Positions 13,641 through 25,249 of a stretch of DNA of 64,000 nucleotides are shown here, piece by piece (positions within the stretch are counted from its first letter, which is position 1; the number at the start of each line of letters is the position of its first letter). The DNA lies in assembly GCA_024036415.1 (NCBI GenBank), contig JAMWET010003181.1:124001-188000 (forward strand), in the 5' to 3' direction. Source of the DNA: Prochilodus magdalenae. Its lineage: Eukaryota > Chordata > Actinopteri > Characiformes > Prochilodontidae. The notes under the pieces are model-generated. The model made no database searches, was not told where the DNA came from, and saw nothing but the letters and a program-made list of their open reading frames with translations. The position numbers and the translations under genes are program-made.

Positions 13641-14186
13641 GTATGTCAAAGAAGCACCATTTAATCTTATTAGACAAAAACCCGAAGGCCTGAGGTCGGT
13701 ATATGTTAATGCATATACTGAAGAAATGCTTTATGTGTAGCGCTAGACTTTGCTAGCATTGTTAGGTCTGCTGTTAATCTGTGCCAATCATGCAAAAAAA
13801 AAAAAAAATGTTGTTATATAAAGTTCATTTAAGAGGCTAGAGCGGAGGAAAAAAGCTCCCAACACAAAGTGCTTTCAAGCAAGAAATTAATTATAGAGCT
13901 TGTTCAGCACAGGCTGTATGGACTTTTTCCCCCCGTTTCTGTATAAATGTTTTTTTATTATTATTTTGAACCACTCATAGATTTGTAATTAAAAGACCTT
14001 GCAGTGGAACTGCAAAAATATGCAGCTAGAGTACAGTCGGGAAAAAGAAGCTCGTATCAAAACAAAGTGAAGTTATAATGACTTTTTGGGTCAAATTATG
14101 TTTATAAATGTGCGGTTGCTGTTTGTTGCCTTTTAAAACACTCTGCATTGTGTGCTATATCTCATATTAAACATGCTTATGTCCAG
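13641..14186 (+). other. GBE1 intron 8
   Basis: A 546-bp GT-AG intron splitting a Gly codon after its first base. It contains a poly-A run at about 13794-13807 and otherwise only unremarkable AT-rich sequence. The pyrimidine tract before the acceptor is poor. Confidence 0.93.
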
Positions 14187-14314
14187 GTTCAGGTTTTTCA
14201 GGCGACTACTCAGAGTATTTTGGTCTCCATGTTGATGAGGAGTCCCTGGTCTACCTGACGCTAGCCAACCATATTCTTCACACACTGTACGAGGACTGCA
14301 TCACTATAGCAGAG
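14187..14314 (+). CDS. gbe1: GBE1 exon 9: ends on the catalytic acid/base Glu
   Basis: This 128-nt exon begins with the two bases that complete the Gly codon opened by exon 8 and ends in phase 0. It reads [14 protein letters not shown], then [17 protein letters not shown], then [12 protein letters not shown], matching human residues 370-412. The final codon (14312-14314) is the Glu that acts as general acid/base (human E412), so the catalytic Glu sits directly on the splice junction. The donor is gtgaga. The acceptor is weak for a vertebrate intron: the 20 bases before it contain few pyrimidines. Confidence 0.95.
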
Positions 14315-14512
14315 GTGAGATTTCACAAGTCTAGATTTTTACAGTCTAGATGTTTTAAAGTGATTTTTATTTCTTTATTTTTTTTTTTTTGCCGAAATGA
14401 AAAATACAGCTACTGCTATAACATGCCAACAGCAGGGCACAGCAGTTTTAAGATAAGTGAGATTTTCTGGTTTAAAGACTAGGAAAAACCCCATCCCTAA
14501 CCAATCCCTATT

Positions 14513-15066
14513 CCATCCCCTCCCTCTCTCCCTCTCTCCCTCTCTCCCTCTCAATACTATCCCATCTCTCCGTCCGTCCGTCCCTCCGTCCTTCCCTCCC
14601 TCCCTCCCTCCTTCCCTCCTATGCCATCCCATCCCTCCCTGTCTCCCAAACCCCTCCCCTATCCCCATCCCATTCCATCCCTGCATCCCTCCCCTGTCCC
14701 ATCCCTCCCTGTCTCCCCATCCCATCCCATTCCATCCCTCCCCTGTCCCATCCCTCCCTGTCTCCCAGTCCCCTCCCCTATCCCCATCCCATTCAATCCC
14801 TGCATCCCTCCCCTATCCCATCCCATTCCTCCCTCATTCCCCCATCATGCAATGCCATCCCTCCCTCCCTCCCTCTCATGCCATCCCATGCAATGCCATT
14901 GCCCTGTCTCCCAATCCCCTCCCCTATCCCCATCTCATCCCATTCCATCCCATCCCTGCATCCCTCCCTTATCCCATCCCATTTCTGCCTCCTTCCCTCC
15001 CCCGTCCCCCTCCCCTCCCATCCCATCTCTTCAACCATCCCATCCCTACAACCCTCCCATCTCTAC
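14513..15066 (+). repeat. C-rich minisatellite (ccatccc / ccctccc)
   Basis: Almost purely C/T with A spacers. A longer unit starting tgtctcccaa with cccctcccctatccccatcc recurs at about 14640, 14759 and 14906. The minus strand carries many GGG runs and could form G-quadruplexes. It lies between exons 9 and 10 of GBE1. Confidence 0.9.
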
Positions 15067-15165
15067 CTCCCTCAAACCTGTGCAAAACACAGTGACATGC
15101 CATTTCCATGTTGTCACTGGTGTAGTAGGCCATAATTCAATATATGGTGTTATGTTGGGATAAAG

Positions 15166-15271
15166 GGTGATAGATTGAGCAGCAGCAGATGGACTGTGGC
15201 CTGTAATTGTTGACCTATATAGTAGGTTATTGATTACATGACCAATGAGGTAGAAGGTAGGTATAACTTGT
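15166..15271 (+). repeat. MITE-like fragment, second copy
   Basis: A direct copy of the fragment at 12424, with gattgagcagcagcagatgg, cctgtaattgttgacctata and aatgaggtagaaggtaggta. The two copies bracket exons 8 and 9 in the same orientation. Too diverged to suggest recent recombination. Confidence 0.45.
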
Positions 15272-16151
15272 GAACCAGGAACTCCCATCTGAAGAAGGGT
15301 CACATAATCCTAATCATCCCATAATCACATAGCTAAATCAGTCTATTGGTTAGGTTAGGTTGTTGTGTTTTATTGAGTTTGGAATCCACAGTAAAGGTCT
15401 GTAGATTTTCTCTAACTATGCCACTGAAACGCGTTGTATTCTGATGTGGCAGAGATTTATATTATTCCGGCTGTTTTTATACCTTTCAAAGTAAAAGAAA
15501 ACATCATTGCACTGCAGTGGTGTTTTTTCTCCTCATTACTCCACACAGAGAACTCTGCTATCACCCAAGTTCCAACAATACTTGTGTTCTCGGTTCACTA
15601 ACCCTAGTCTTGTCAACAGAGCTACTTTCTTCTACCTCCACAAAGAAGAAATTAACCTCCAGAGTCAAAGGAGCACAGCACATTAAATTGGTACTCAGTG
15701 CCACTGTCTTACTGTCTAAAGCCATGATTAATGAAAGCACTTACTCATTTGACTCACTGTTCTCTCGTTTTTGTAATTAGCGGACAGTGCCTTCTCTAGA
15801 TACAATCTCATGCTTGTTTATGAACTACATTGAATTGGATTTGGGTCTTTTGCAACTGTAAAGGTGATATGAGAATGTTTCCCCATGAAAAATATAGTTA
15901 ATAACAAATTTTAAAGTAGATAAACGTAAACTTTAATAGTTTTTGGGGAAAACACCAGGCAGATTTATCATGCTGGTTAAATAAAAGCAGGATAAGCTAC
16001 ATGGAAGTCATTTTATAAGGAAAATTACAAAAGTCCCTTATGACTTTCTAGCACAAAGCAGGTGAAGGGATTAATCCTGTGCCAGAAGTTGCAGAATATT
16101 TAATTTTTCTTTCTTTCTTTCCTGCTTTCTATCTTTTCCTGTTGTTCTCAG

Positions 16152-16250
16152 GATGTGTCTGGTATGCCTACTCTATGCCGACCTGTGAAGGAGGGCGGCT
16201 GTGGCTTTGACTATAGACTGGCCATGGCTATTCCTGACAAGTGGATCCAG
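16152..16250 (+). CDS. gbe1: GBE1 exon 10: barrel segment DVSGMP to DKWIQ
   Basis: This 99-nt, phase 0-0 exon has exactly 33 codons and covers human residues 413-445. It opens with DVSGMP directly after the catalytic Glu, so the conserved TIAED signature spans the exon 9/10 junction. It continues with [17 protein letters not shown] and [25 protein letters not shown] is a hallmark of eukaryotic glycogen and starch branching enzymes. The Cys at residue 429 replaces a Gly in the human protein. The acceptor has a strong T/C tract over about 40 bases and the donor is gtgaga. Being a multiple of three, the exon could be skipped without a frameshift, though that would remove essential barrel residues. 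Confidence 0.96.
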
Positions 16251-16725
16251 GTGAGAGTTGTTACATTGCAGTTCATTAGTGAACACTGAATATCTCACTC
16301 CTTGATTCTGCACTCATGAGTGATCATACTTTGTTCTCCATGCTGAGCTGCTTTTACGTTCCGACATTCAACCAGCTTTATATGAGGACAATAACAAGCA
16401 GTTGAGCTGTCTACTTAACTAAGGCTTCTATCCTCTATGCCCTTAATAATAAAGTCATTGCCATAAAAACATAATATGACATAACATTCCTTAATAATTC
16501 AATGTTTAAAAATTGTTCAAACCAGAGAACTGCCGACCAGGGATTTGCTGTACTTCATATACTTCATGTCACATTTTATACATAGACAACAAGTGACTAT
16601 TACTAAGTTTAATATACTCCTTTATTGTAATTACATAATTTCTTAATACTGTTCTCACATTTATTAGTCAAGAAAAGTCAAAGAAAATGTTTCACATTTT
16701 AAATGAGGAAACATATGAATAGGAA

Positions 16726-17400
16726 TATACACCTTCCAGCCACTTCATTAGGCACACCTCTTTGAGTCTACACATTCTGTCCATTCTTTCAGCTTCACTG
16801 ACCACTCAGGTACATGGTGTAGTTCTACAATTGCACACTGCAGTTCATCTGTTTCTCTGCATGCTTTGTTAGCCTTCTTTTGCGCTGGACCCTCACATGA
16901 ACACCTTAATAGAGAGTCAGTCTGTGTTCTACAATTACAGACTGTAATCCATCTGTTTCTCTGCATACTTTGTTAATCTCCTTTACCTCTCCCCTCAAAT
17001 ACCTCATTAAGGGTCAGGACCCTCTGAGGACCAAGACACAGTAGGTATTATGCTACACTTGTACACTGGTACAAGTGGATCAGACACATCAACACTGTTT
17101 CCACAAACTGACCATACCTACCCTGGACACACGTATGTCAGTGTCACTGCAGAGCTGAGAATGATCCACCACCCAAATAATACCTACTGTGTCTTGGTCC
17201 TCAGAGGGTCCTGACCCTTAATGAGGTATTTGAGGGGAGAGGTAAAGGAGATTAACAAAGATGCAGAGAAACAGATGGATTACAGTCTGTAATTGTAGAA
17301 CTACAAAGTGCACCTATATGGTAAGTGAATAAATACATATAAAATGGACAATAGCTATAGAAACAAGAAGGTGCACTTACTGAAGTGGCCGGTCGATGTA
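16726..17400. mobile_element. Fold-back MITE with long inverted arms
   Basis: Outer inverted repeats are tacaccttccagccacttca near 16728 and the mirror tgaagtggccggtcgatgta ending at 17400; both are flanked by TA. Inner arms 16927-17051 and 17177-17300 are reverse complements over about 125 bp with a single one-base indel, around a loop of about 125 bp. The left side also carries a diverged direct copy of part of the arm (16822-16880). No coding capacity. The termini resemble a fold-back family common in teleost genomes; I cannot name the superfamily. Confidence 0.75.
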
Positions 17401-19689
17401 CTTCACACTTAAGTGTTGCCCTTTGTCGTTTCTCTGATGAAAGAAAGACTGAAATAAGCTCGTAGCAGTCTGAATTATCTTCTGAATATGTGCACTCACT
17501 CTGAAATGAGGCTTGGCTTTTTTATATACAGGGAAACACAGGAGCACACAGATAGCTCTAATTGCTGATGCAGTATGAAAACGCATCACTGATGAAGGGT
17601 TAGGTAAGTTGAGGGTAAAAATGCGAGCCAGATGATATAACACAGCAGCGTGTTCAGTTAACTAACCAGTGAAAAGAAACACTAGGTTTGGGGGTTGGGT
17701 GGCCTGATTTGAGCACTTGTACCAAATACAGTAAGTATGCCATGCCATGTAGGGCATACATAAGCAGTGAGCATTTCAACAAAACGTACTGATCTCCTAT
17801 CAGACTGCATTCCATGGCAGAGTAATTGACAGCACTGCAGGTGGCTTTCACTATACACACGTTTCAGTGAGGTCCCTCAGGAAGGCACCGTCAGCTCTGG
17901 GTTGTTCAAGCCTTGTCACACTAAGTATCTCATTTATCAAATGTTTGTCCTGGTTGCAATTCCGAAGCATACCGTGGCTCTGTTTTTCTCTCCGGAGGAA
18001 CAACTAGACACATCTGTTTTATTTTTGGATTGAATACAAAGCTCAATTATTCCTCTTATTTAGTCATTCTATTATTGTCTGCTGTTTTGATGTGACTCAT
18101 TAAATGTATGCCGTGTCTTTCTTTAATCTCTGTTTAATTACAGCGAATTGATTTAGTTTTAGGCACTTTTCCTCCCATGCATACTCAGCACAACACTGAC
18201 ATAAATTTGCATCGGTACATTTGTTTTTCTTTTTTTCTTCATATATCTGTACATTTCATTCTTTATCAGAACAGAGATCGATTTCTTATCAATAAGGTTG
18301 ACTTTGCCAGCCTCCCCTCCCCCTTTGCTCATTTCTCAATTAAACTGCAAGTATTTTTTCACTGATGTCTCCACTATCACTTATATCAGTCACTGCCTGT
18401 GACAGTTCTGTGAATTCAGCTAAGTATGGCATTAGCAATTATCTGAGTGTTGGTGTCTGACACTGATAGGAAATTACTTGGACATCCCCTTTTCCCTTTT
18501 CAGAAGCAGGGAATTTGATCGTGGTTACTTAAATAACTCAAAAAACCACTCAATTAACAGCCATGTCACGTTTTTTGGCATTTCTTTTCTTGTTCGCTGA
18601 AAGGAGCCTTTGTGGAGACTTGTAATTAGAAAAGTCTGGGCCGTCCAAATGAAAACCCTAAAAGAGTTTTGTGCTTTTGGCATGAAATGATGGGCCTCTA
18701 TTGTGCTACTGTACTTCAAGGGCATGCAGACATTCGGCCTGTCATTAAGATCAGTACTTCTGCAAGCTGCTCTTGCCATCTTGATGTAAATTTGTGAATG
18801 TCTTGGAATTTATAAGACTGCTCCTTGCTTTTCTCTATAATGTAACGCTTGCAGCGTCCACTGCACATCATCTGTTCATGTGCTGGTTGTCCATGTTGCA
18901 TCTCTTTTAAAAGGGTCTCTTTCTTGGTACTTTTGCTGAGGGTTGCAAACTGACTTGTTCTCAAAAGCGGGGGGAACCGTTGCGATAATGTACCAATTTC
19001 CACCTCTTACCATATGTAATCTCTTCCTCCTCTCTTTTCCAGCCTTTGTGCATTTCACAGCCATAGAACTATCTCTATTTCTGCACTTGTTTTGTGGAGG
19101 TGGTTATTAAACGGCAGTCCAAGAGAGAACCTTGCTTTCTCGTTATGCAACACATAGTGATATGGACTCAAGTCTTGAGCTTTTAATATCTAAAAACTAA
19201 ACCAGACTTTTTTTTTTATTTCCTTGTTAGTTCATGCCACTGGTCATTTCAACACCAGTCAACATGTTACAGCGTTTCATAAGACAAAAATCTTCCAGTT
19301 AGTGCCACAGAGCAACAGCCTATAACCAAAAAAATGTATCTTCTAGCATTCCCTCTCACCGCCTCTTATAAATGACCACATATGCACACATCCCTGATTA
19401 TATGCCATGATTTCCCATTTACAGTGCAGGGGTCTTCTCCAATTTAAATATTAGAAGTGCTTAAATAAACAAGCACCCCCTATATAAGTCAAAGACGTTA
19501 ATTCACTTGCATGGAAGAAGGCAATGCTAAAGCACCTCTGTACTTTACCACGAAAACGGGAAACCACAGGGAAAGACACAATGGAATGATTGATGATCAG
19601 GTTGAGGACACTCAGCGGGTTACAGAGAAAGATCAGAGGACTTCTCTGAGTACAGTTTGTGGGTATGACATTGCTAGATCTAAGCCCTT

Positions 19690-21150
19690 GGGAATTCTAG
19701 TTGCTGATGTTGACAAGCAAGAAAGAGGAAAATCAAAGCTGCAAAAACAAAATCACAGTCGGAACACAGAATGTACCAAGTGAAAATCATGGCAATCAAG
19801 ATGTCAACAAGGCTACACAATACAGTGCTATGAATGATGTCGATCCCATTTCATGCACAACCATAAAACACTCATGCAGGTTTATACCACAACAATGAAC
19901 CCAAGTGATGAAGAAACTGAAATATATTACGATCATACTTAGGCTGAAATTGACACGGCCTGCAAACAAGACATAGGGCAGGTGAGTTAAGACTGGAAGG
20001 TGAGAAGCAAGAAGGTGGGAAGTACACTTAGACAGCATGGCTTTGGAAGCAGGATGGCTCATCAGCTTCTGAGACTGCAGACAGCTTTGTACAGCTGGAC
20101 ATCACCAGATAGAGATGGAGGAGCTCCAATTTAATTGCAAAGACATAACCTGGAGCTGATTATGGAACAGATCCTGAACTACTGTGCAAGGTCCAAGTGA
20201 AGTTGAGAAAAAAACAATCAAATCATCAGACTTCCAAAAAATGACCTGGAGCTCATACACTCTGTCTTCAAAGAAAACATCAGGAATCGATTTCAAATGG
20301 TGGACACAATTGACCGAGAACCAGAGGAGCTATGGATGGGACCCAAAAAGGCCATCAAAGAAGAATCAGAGAAAAACCTTGGAAAAACGAAAATGAGAAA
20401 TAAATCAGAGTGGATGTCTGATGAAAAAATGGAGAAAGAGAGAAGAGATGCCAAAAATCAAGAAGGAAAAGGATATTTTAAGAGGGCTAAATCTTGAATA
20501 CCAGAGAACTGCCAGGAGGGACAAGGACCAGTACTACAACAACATCTGCAAGATATTGAAAAAGGGATCAAAAATTTTATTTTTCAGAAGATATAGCAGA
20601 TCAGAAATAATTTTTAGCCACGAGTTGGCATGCTACGAGATGTAATCGGACAAAACAAAAACAAAAAGAAAGAACCAAAAAGAAATAAATAAAAAAAGAA
20701 TCTTTAGTTCTAGAGTATAAAGTCAGACAGGCTCTGAGATCATTGCTGAAGAAGATAACACTGCAATGGAAATATTTTGAAGATGATTTGGTTCAAGTTC
20801 TGACCAAATTGTGCCAGCAAATCTGCCAAACGGGTCAGCGGCCGGCGGATTGGAAGATACTAAAGAGTGTGCTAGTTATCACACCATTTTTCTTATGCCA
20901 GTAAAATTATTTTTAAGATTTAGCATAGACTAGAGCCTTACATTGAAAGAGAACTGGGAGGCAGGCAGGCAGGGCTATGATAATGAGGATAACGGTGGAT
21001 TAGATGTTTGAAAGTACTTTGAATAGCAAAGAAAACAAATTAATGGACCATGGAGAAAATAGATACTCATAACCCACTCAAAGGTCATATATCAAAACTA
21101 AATCTGATCGATCAAGTGTAAAGACCATCATGCTTGGTAGAACAGGGGTA
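19690..21150 (+). mobile_element. LINE remnant (endonuclease and RT fragments)
   Basis: Dead non-LTR retrotransposon on the + strand. Near 19740-19775 a frame reads CKNKITVGTQNV, matching the start of an APE-type endonuclease (ITVGTWNVRTL in relatives). Near 20285-20500 a charged linker reads RFQMVDTIDREPEELW then KAIKEESEKNLGK. Near 20820-20970 a frame gives QTGQRPADWK and, after a shift, RLEPYIEREL-like codons of the RT domain. A short C-terminal-like stretch (SDRSSVKTIMLGRTGV) lies near 21100-21150, so most of the RT palm is missing. It is flanked on the right by an ATT array. It resembles the group annotated as craniofacial-development-protein-2-like in vertebrates; clade not certain. Confidence 0.65.
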
Positions 21151-21227
21151 ACAGAAGAAGAAGAATTGTGAATCCTGTCAAAGAATTGTGAACCACCCAT
21201 TTAGATGGCTGAAGACAAATTATATTT

Positions 21228-21247
21228 ATATATTATTATTATTATTA

Positions 21248-21303
<56 letters not shown>
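21228..21303. repeat. (ATT)n microsatellite
   Basis: About 25 ATT units with one ATC interruption, directly downstream of the LINE remnant. Confidence 0.96.
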
Positions 21304-21305
<2 letters not shown>

Positions 21306-24300
21306 AGTGAGACTACAGTGAGATCCTAAATCAGTGTTCTTTGGTGCCGTTCGCCATCTGAGCTAATAGCAGTCATTGTTAAGTTTTACTGAAGTCTATA
21401 ACTTCACTGTAATTCCTTATTGATGGTTCCACTGATGCTGAACTGCTTCTCAGTCTATTTAGTTATTTTCCTTCGTTAACATCATCTGAAACCTAAGCTG
21501 GCACCTCTCATAATTGAATGCAGTAGTTGTGGTAAATCATGTGGCCCAGGCTTTGGCTGTATCTCTAAGTGCTGAGCTCAGGGCTCTCAGCGGAGGAAAG
21601 GCATGCATTACTAACCAAGGCTACCAGAAGTACAAGGCTTTTTTTTGCCTGGACTTCCACGAAGCAGCACGGCTTTCTTTGATCCCGGATGACCTCTTCC
21701 TCGGCTGTGCTCCGCTAGCCCGGCTCCTCGCTGCTCTCTCAATGCACAGACGCATCCACTTGACTGACTCCGAATCACTCCGGGGAATAGCTTTTGGGCT
21801 GCTAGCCCCCATTTTTTCCTCTTTTTTCTACATTTGCTTTTTCGTACAACGTTGCCCAGCATGCAATATTTATTTAGGCCTTTTCATCCGACACTGCTAT
21901 CGATTTCATTCCGTGTTGCGGTACCAAAGAGACTGAGAGACTTTGAGGGCTGGTGCGCTCAGATGCCCACAGTTTTTGTGTATGTGTGTATGTGTGTGAC
22001 TGGCTATTCTCTTGTGTGCTAGTGTGTGTATGATATGTTTTGACATTGCTTGAGAAGGTTTTCTGCCCAGTTCTGTTGTAGAAGCCCAGTAAACTCACAC
22101 ATCATAAACTCTATCTCTGTCCTGACTGGAGTGAGCGGGTAATATTCCAAAGTTTCTGATAGCCCACCGAGTGAATGAGAACCCTGTGTTTGTAAAGGAG
22201 GGTTGTTATTCTATTTTAAAGTGTAAACACTAGCTGAGAAACGTACATTATTTACAACATTTGCTGACTTCTCCCAGATTTATATCCCAGATTTTCTTTT
22301 CAATCTGTCTCCAAGCTATAATGTCATATGTAAAAGTTTAGGAAATGCTGACCAAGGGAAAATAAGTACACATCCTCTGCAGAAAACACACTTCTAATGC
22401 ATTTTAATTGCTGTTCATATGCTGATTTTCCTGTTTTAGTTTTTACTCTTTGCAAAATGAATGTTTATTTGCTGAGCATAAGAAAAAATTTACATAAATT
22501 GTGGCCTGTGCAAAACTCCAACACAACTGCCTCTAGTCTTTGCCAATGAGTCTGAGAATCTAAACTCTTGGCGTCTGTTGTCTCCATGTTTTCTCGCGCG
22601 TGTTGAGTTTAAGTAGCCTGAGTTTGTTTATCAGCTTTACTACTGGCCAGCACTGCTCACTAGACAAAAACATTTTCAGTATGTCTGCTGTAAGTTGCAC
22701 CACACTGTGCGTGAACCAAGGATTTTGCAGTTGTACAAAACGAAAATAGTGAACAATATTTTTCAGTGAACATTTAAGTAAATGACATGAAGCATTTTTT
22801 GTTATTCAAATTTTTGGTTCCACCTGGTGCTGCAGTGACATTCTTGCACCTGTACAGCATTTAAGGTAGCTTACATCATTTAGAGTGGAGAGGTGAATAA
22901 GAAACTGGTGAATGAGACAGCGTCAGTCTTTAACTGCTTAATATTTTTTCATTGAGTTCTGACTACGGTAGTGATGTTCTCAGTGTTTGACTGCAAACTT
23001 ATTATTCCTTCATGTTTCCCTCAGCAGCCTCATCATGTGACATTATGTGAATTTTAATGCTAAGATATGTAACAATAAGCTACCTGTTAATATTTGGTAT
23101 ATTCAAATTGTATCATATTAAAGCAGGAGTCAAGGTCAGATTTTACTCCAGAAATAAAGGAGCTGTAGTTTAATGTAAAATATTTAATTTTAGTAGCTTA
23201 TTATAAGAGCTATGTAACATAATAAAGTAATTTTTTTTTATCTTATGTTATGGAGTTGAAGGTTGGTTCCTTCTATCTAATAATAAAAAATTGTATTGTG
23301 TAGAAATTATTTCCTGGTTTTATTTAGTCGTTTTATCTAGTTCGTATAGTGAAAACATCCTTTTCTGTTAGCAGGTGATTTTGCAGGTGATTTTGAACAT
23401 TATTTGCTAAAATATTATATGCTAGTCCAACAAAATCATGTCACTATACATTACCTACTACAAGAGAAATGCATCTAAACATAGGCTGAATAAATTTATA
23501 GCATTCATACGGACAGTGAAGGTTTGCTACTATTTACTATATGGTAAATACTATATTTCTGCCCATTTGTTTGTTGTAATTTTTTTTTTTTAATATGTCA
23601 GTCCCTAATAGCCCACACATAATGCACATACAGTCTTCTGCACACCTCATTCATATTATTTTTTTTAAAGTTTAAATTGATAAGTTTAAATAAATGTTAC
23701 TATATTTAACATATTGAGAAAAAATGCTGTAACTTTAGCAAAGGCCACTGCTATGTTTGTTTTTTTTTTGGTTTTTTTTGGGGTTTTTTTCCCCCCAATG
23801 TGTTAAATTTGTATTCTCTGTAAAGGCTTATTAAACATATTTTGATTTTAATCCCCAGACCTTTGCATATGACTGCATTCCCATTCCATCTCCAGCAGAA
23901 CCAAGTGAGGAGATACATAGCAATAGAATTCAAGTACACTACAACTACATACAGTAAAACTTAATGCCAGACAATAGTTAGCAAAATGTACATCCACATC
24001 ATTCCAGCAGATGTGAATGTGTAAACTTGACATTATAAACACCCAGAGGCAGAGACAGACTGAGCGGGGGAGGAACCGATAGAGGGTACACAAATACACT
24101 GCCTTAGCCTGCACTGCCCTCCAACCTGCCTGATTAATCAGTCTTCTGCCCCTGCTAAAGCGATGCTTGTTCATCTAGCAGCCTGCAAGAAATGAAGATG
24201 TCCTAATAGGAGAAGCAGATAAGGCATGCTACACAAGTTTGGCCTGATTGTATCTGATTACTTCTCCAAAATGCTGTCGCTTCTAATGGATAATGTAACA

Positions 24301-24631
24301 AAAGCCCTCTAATTTACCAAGCGCCCTTCCCCGCAGCTCCAGCAGATTGAAATGTAATGGAAACAATTAGAGTCAGGGAGTGAAGTGAGGTGTACCGCCA
24401 AGGACAAGAAGCAGCGAAAGGGCGTCACTTTGTTCTGTTGCCCACCTAAATATACAAATTATCTTGTGATTGTAGTCTAAAGACCGTCTCATCGATTATG
24501 GCATTACGGTCTGGTGATGGTGTTTTTAGTTATGATGGAGTTTAGTTAATGATGGAGTCATTTATTTACCTCGGCCCAGTACTGCTGGTGCTGTTTAGAT
24601 GCTCTTGGGTAAACGTGACCTTGATCACAGA

Positions 24632-24722
24632 ACTGAAAGTAACTTATCTGCTACTAGAACTGATTGTCTACTTTGCAGCGTCACTGCGGCTAAAAGTGAT
24701 TAGTTACTTTGCAGCACTGTTG
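24632..24722 (+). repeat. Diverged 36-bp units, likely precursor of the 25-kb minisatellite
   Basis: Three degenerate units read ctgaaagtaacttat, then a 36-bp unit starting ctgctactagaactgattgt, then ctgcggctaaaagtgattag with ttactttgcagca. They keep the spacing and the ctg-n-taaaagt-n-tagttac skeleton of the array that begins 530 bp downstream. Related by eye only. Confidence 0.5.
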
Positions 24723-25249
24723 CCACAAAACAGTAATGATAAGTAAATGGCACTATGTAAAAACTGTTCAATAAATTGTTTGCAGATTAAATCACATCAC
24801 TGGGTTGCTGTGGCAAGAACTGCAGATGGAGGGCGGGAAGTGATTTTCTACATGAAGAGTAGCATCACAAACTCTAAAAATGCTTGAGGTTTACGATATT
24901 TCCATTTGCTCGAAGTCAGTTAAACTGAGAACCATGAGGAGCTTTTCTCAAATACCAAAAGCTATTTTTAATGAAGGTAAAAATGCACAAGGCTGAAGCA
25001 GCTTATTCACCTTTAATGTTGTAACTGTCACATCATTTAAGGTGGAATAAAAAAGGTACAAATGAGCCTTTTTCAGGCTTGTAAGGAGCAAGGAGCTTGT
25101 GAGGAGCGAGTGTTGTATATTGCACAGTTGATCTTTTTGTGGGCACTGGTTGTGGATTTAAAACCTACAGTATGGCCATTAATAATACATAAGCTTTACA
25201 TTGCTTTATGCTCAAGTAATGAATTATATTGCAACTCTGTGGGTAAAAT

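Larger units (their letters stand above)
14315..16151 (+). other. GBE1 intron 9
   Basis: A 1837-bp phase-0 intron. It is dominated by a C-rich minisatellite (14513-15066) followed by a MITE-like fragment (15166-15271). The last 50 bases form a strong T/C acceptor tract. The long open frames across 14457-15163 on both strands are artefacts of the stop-free C/T repeat. Confidence 0.93.

Noticed and set aside
14457..15163. 212- and 180-aa Pro/Ser-rich frames
   Set aside because: They lie wholly in the C-rich minisatellite; open in several frames because the repeat lacks stop codons.
21514..21936. 140-aa + strand frame
   Set aside because: No recognisable domain, overlapping minus-strand frames of similar quality, and no splice or promoter support; could at most be non-coding conserved sequence.
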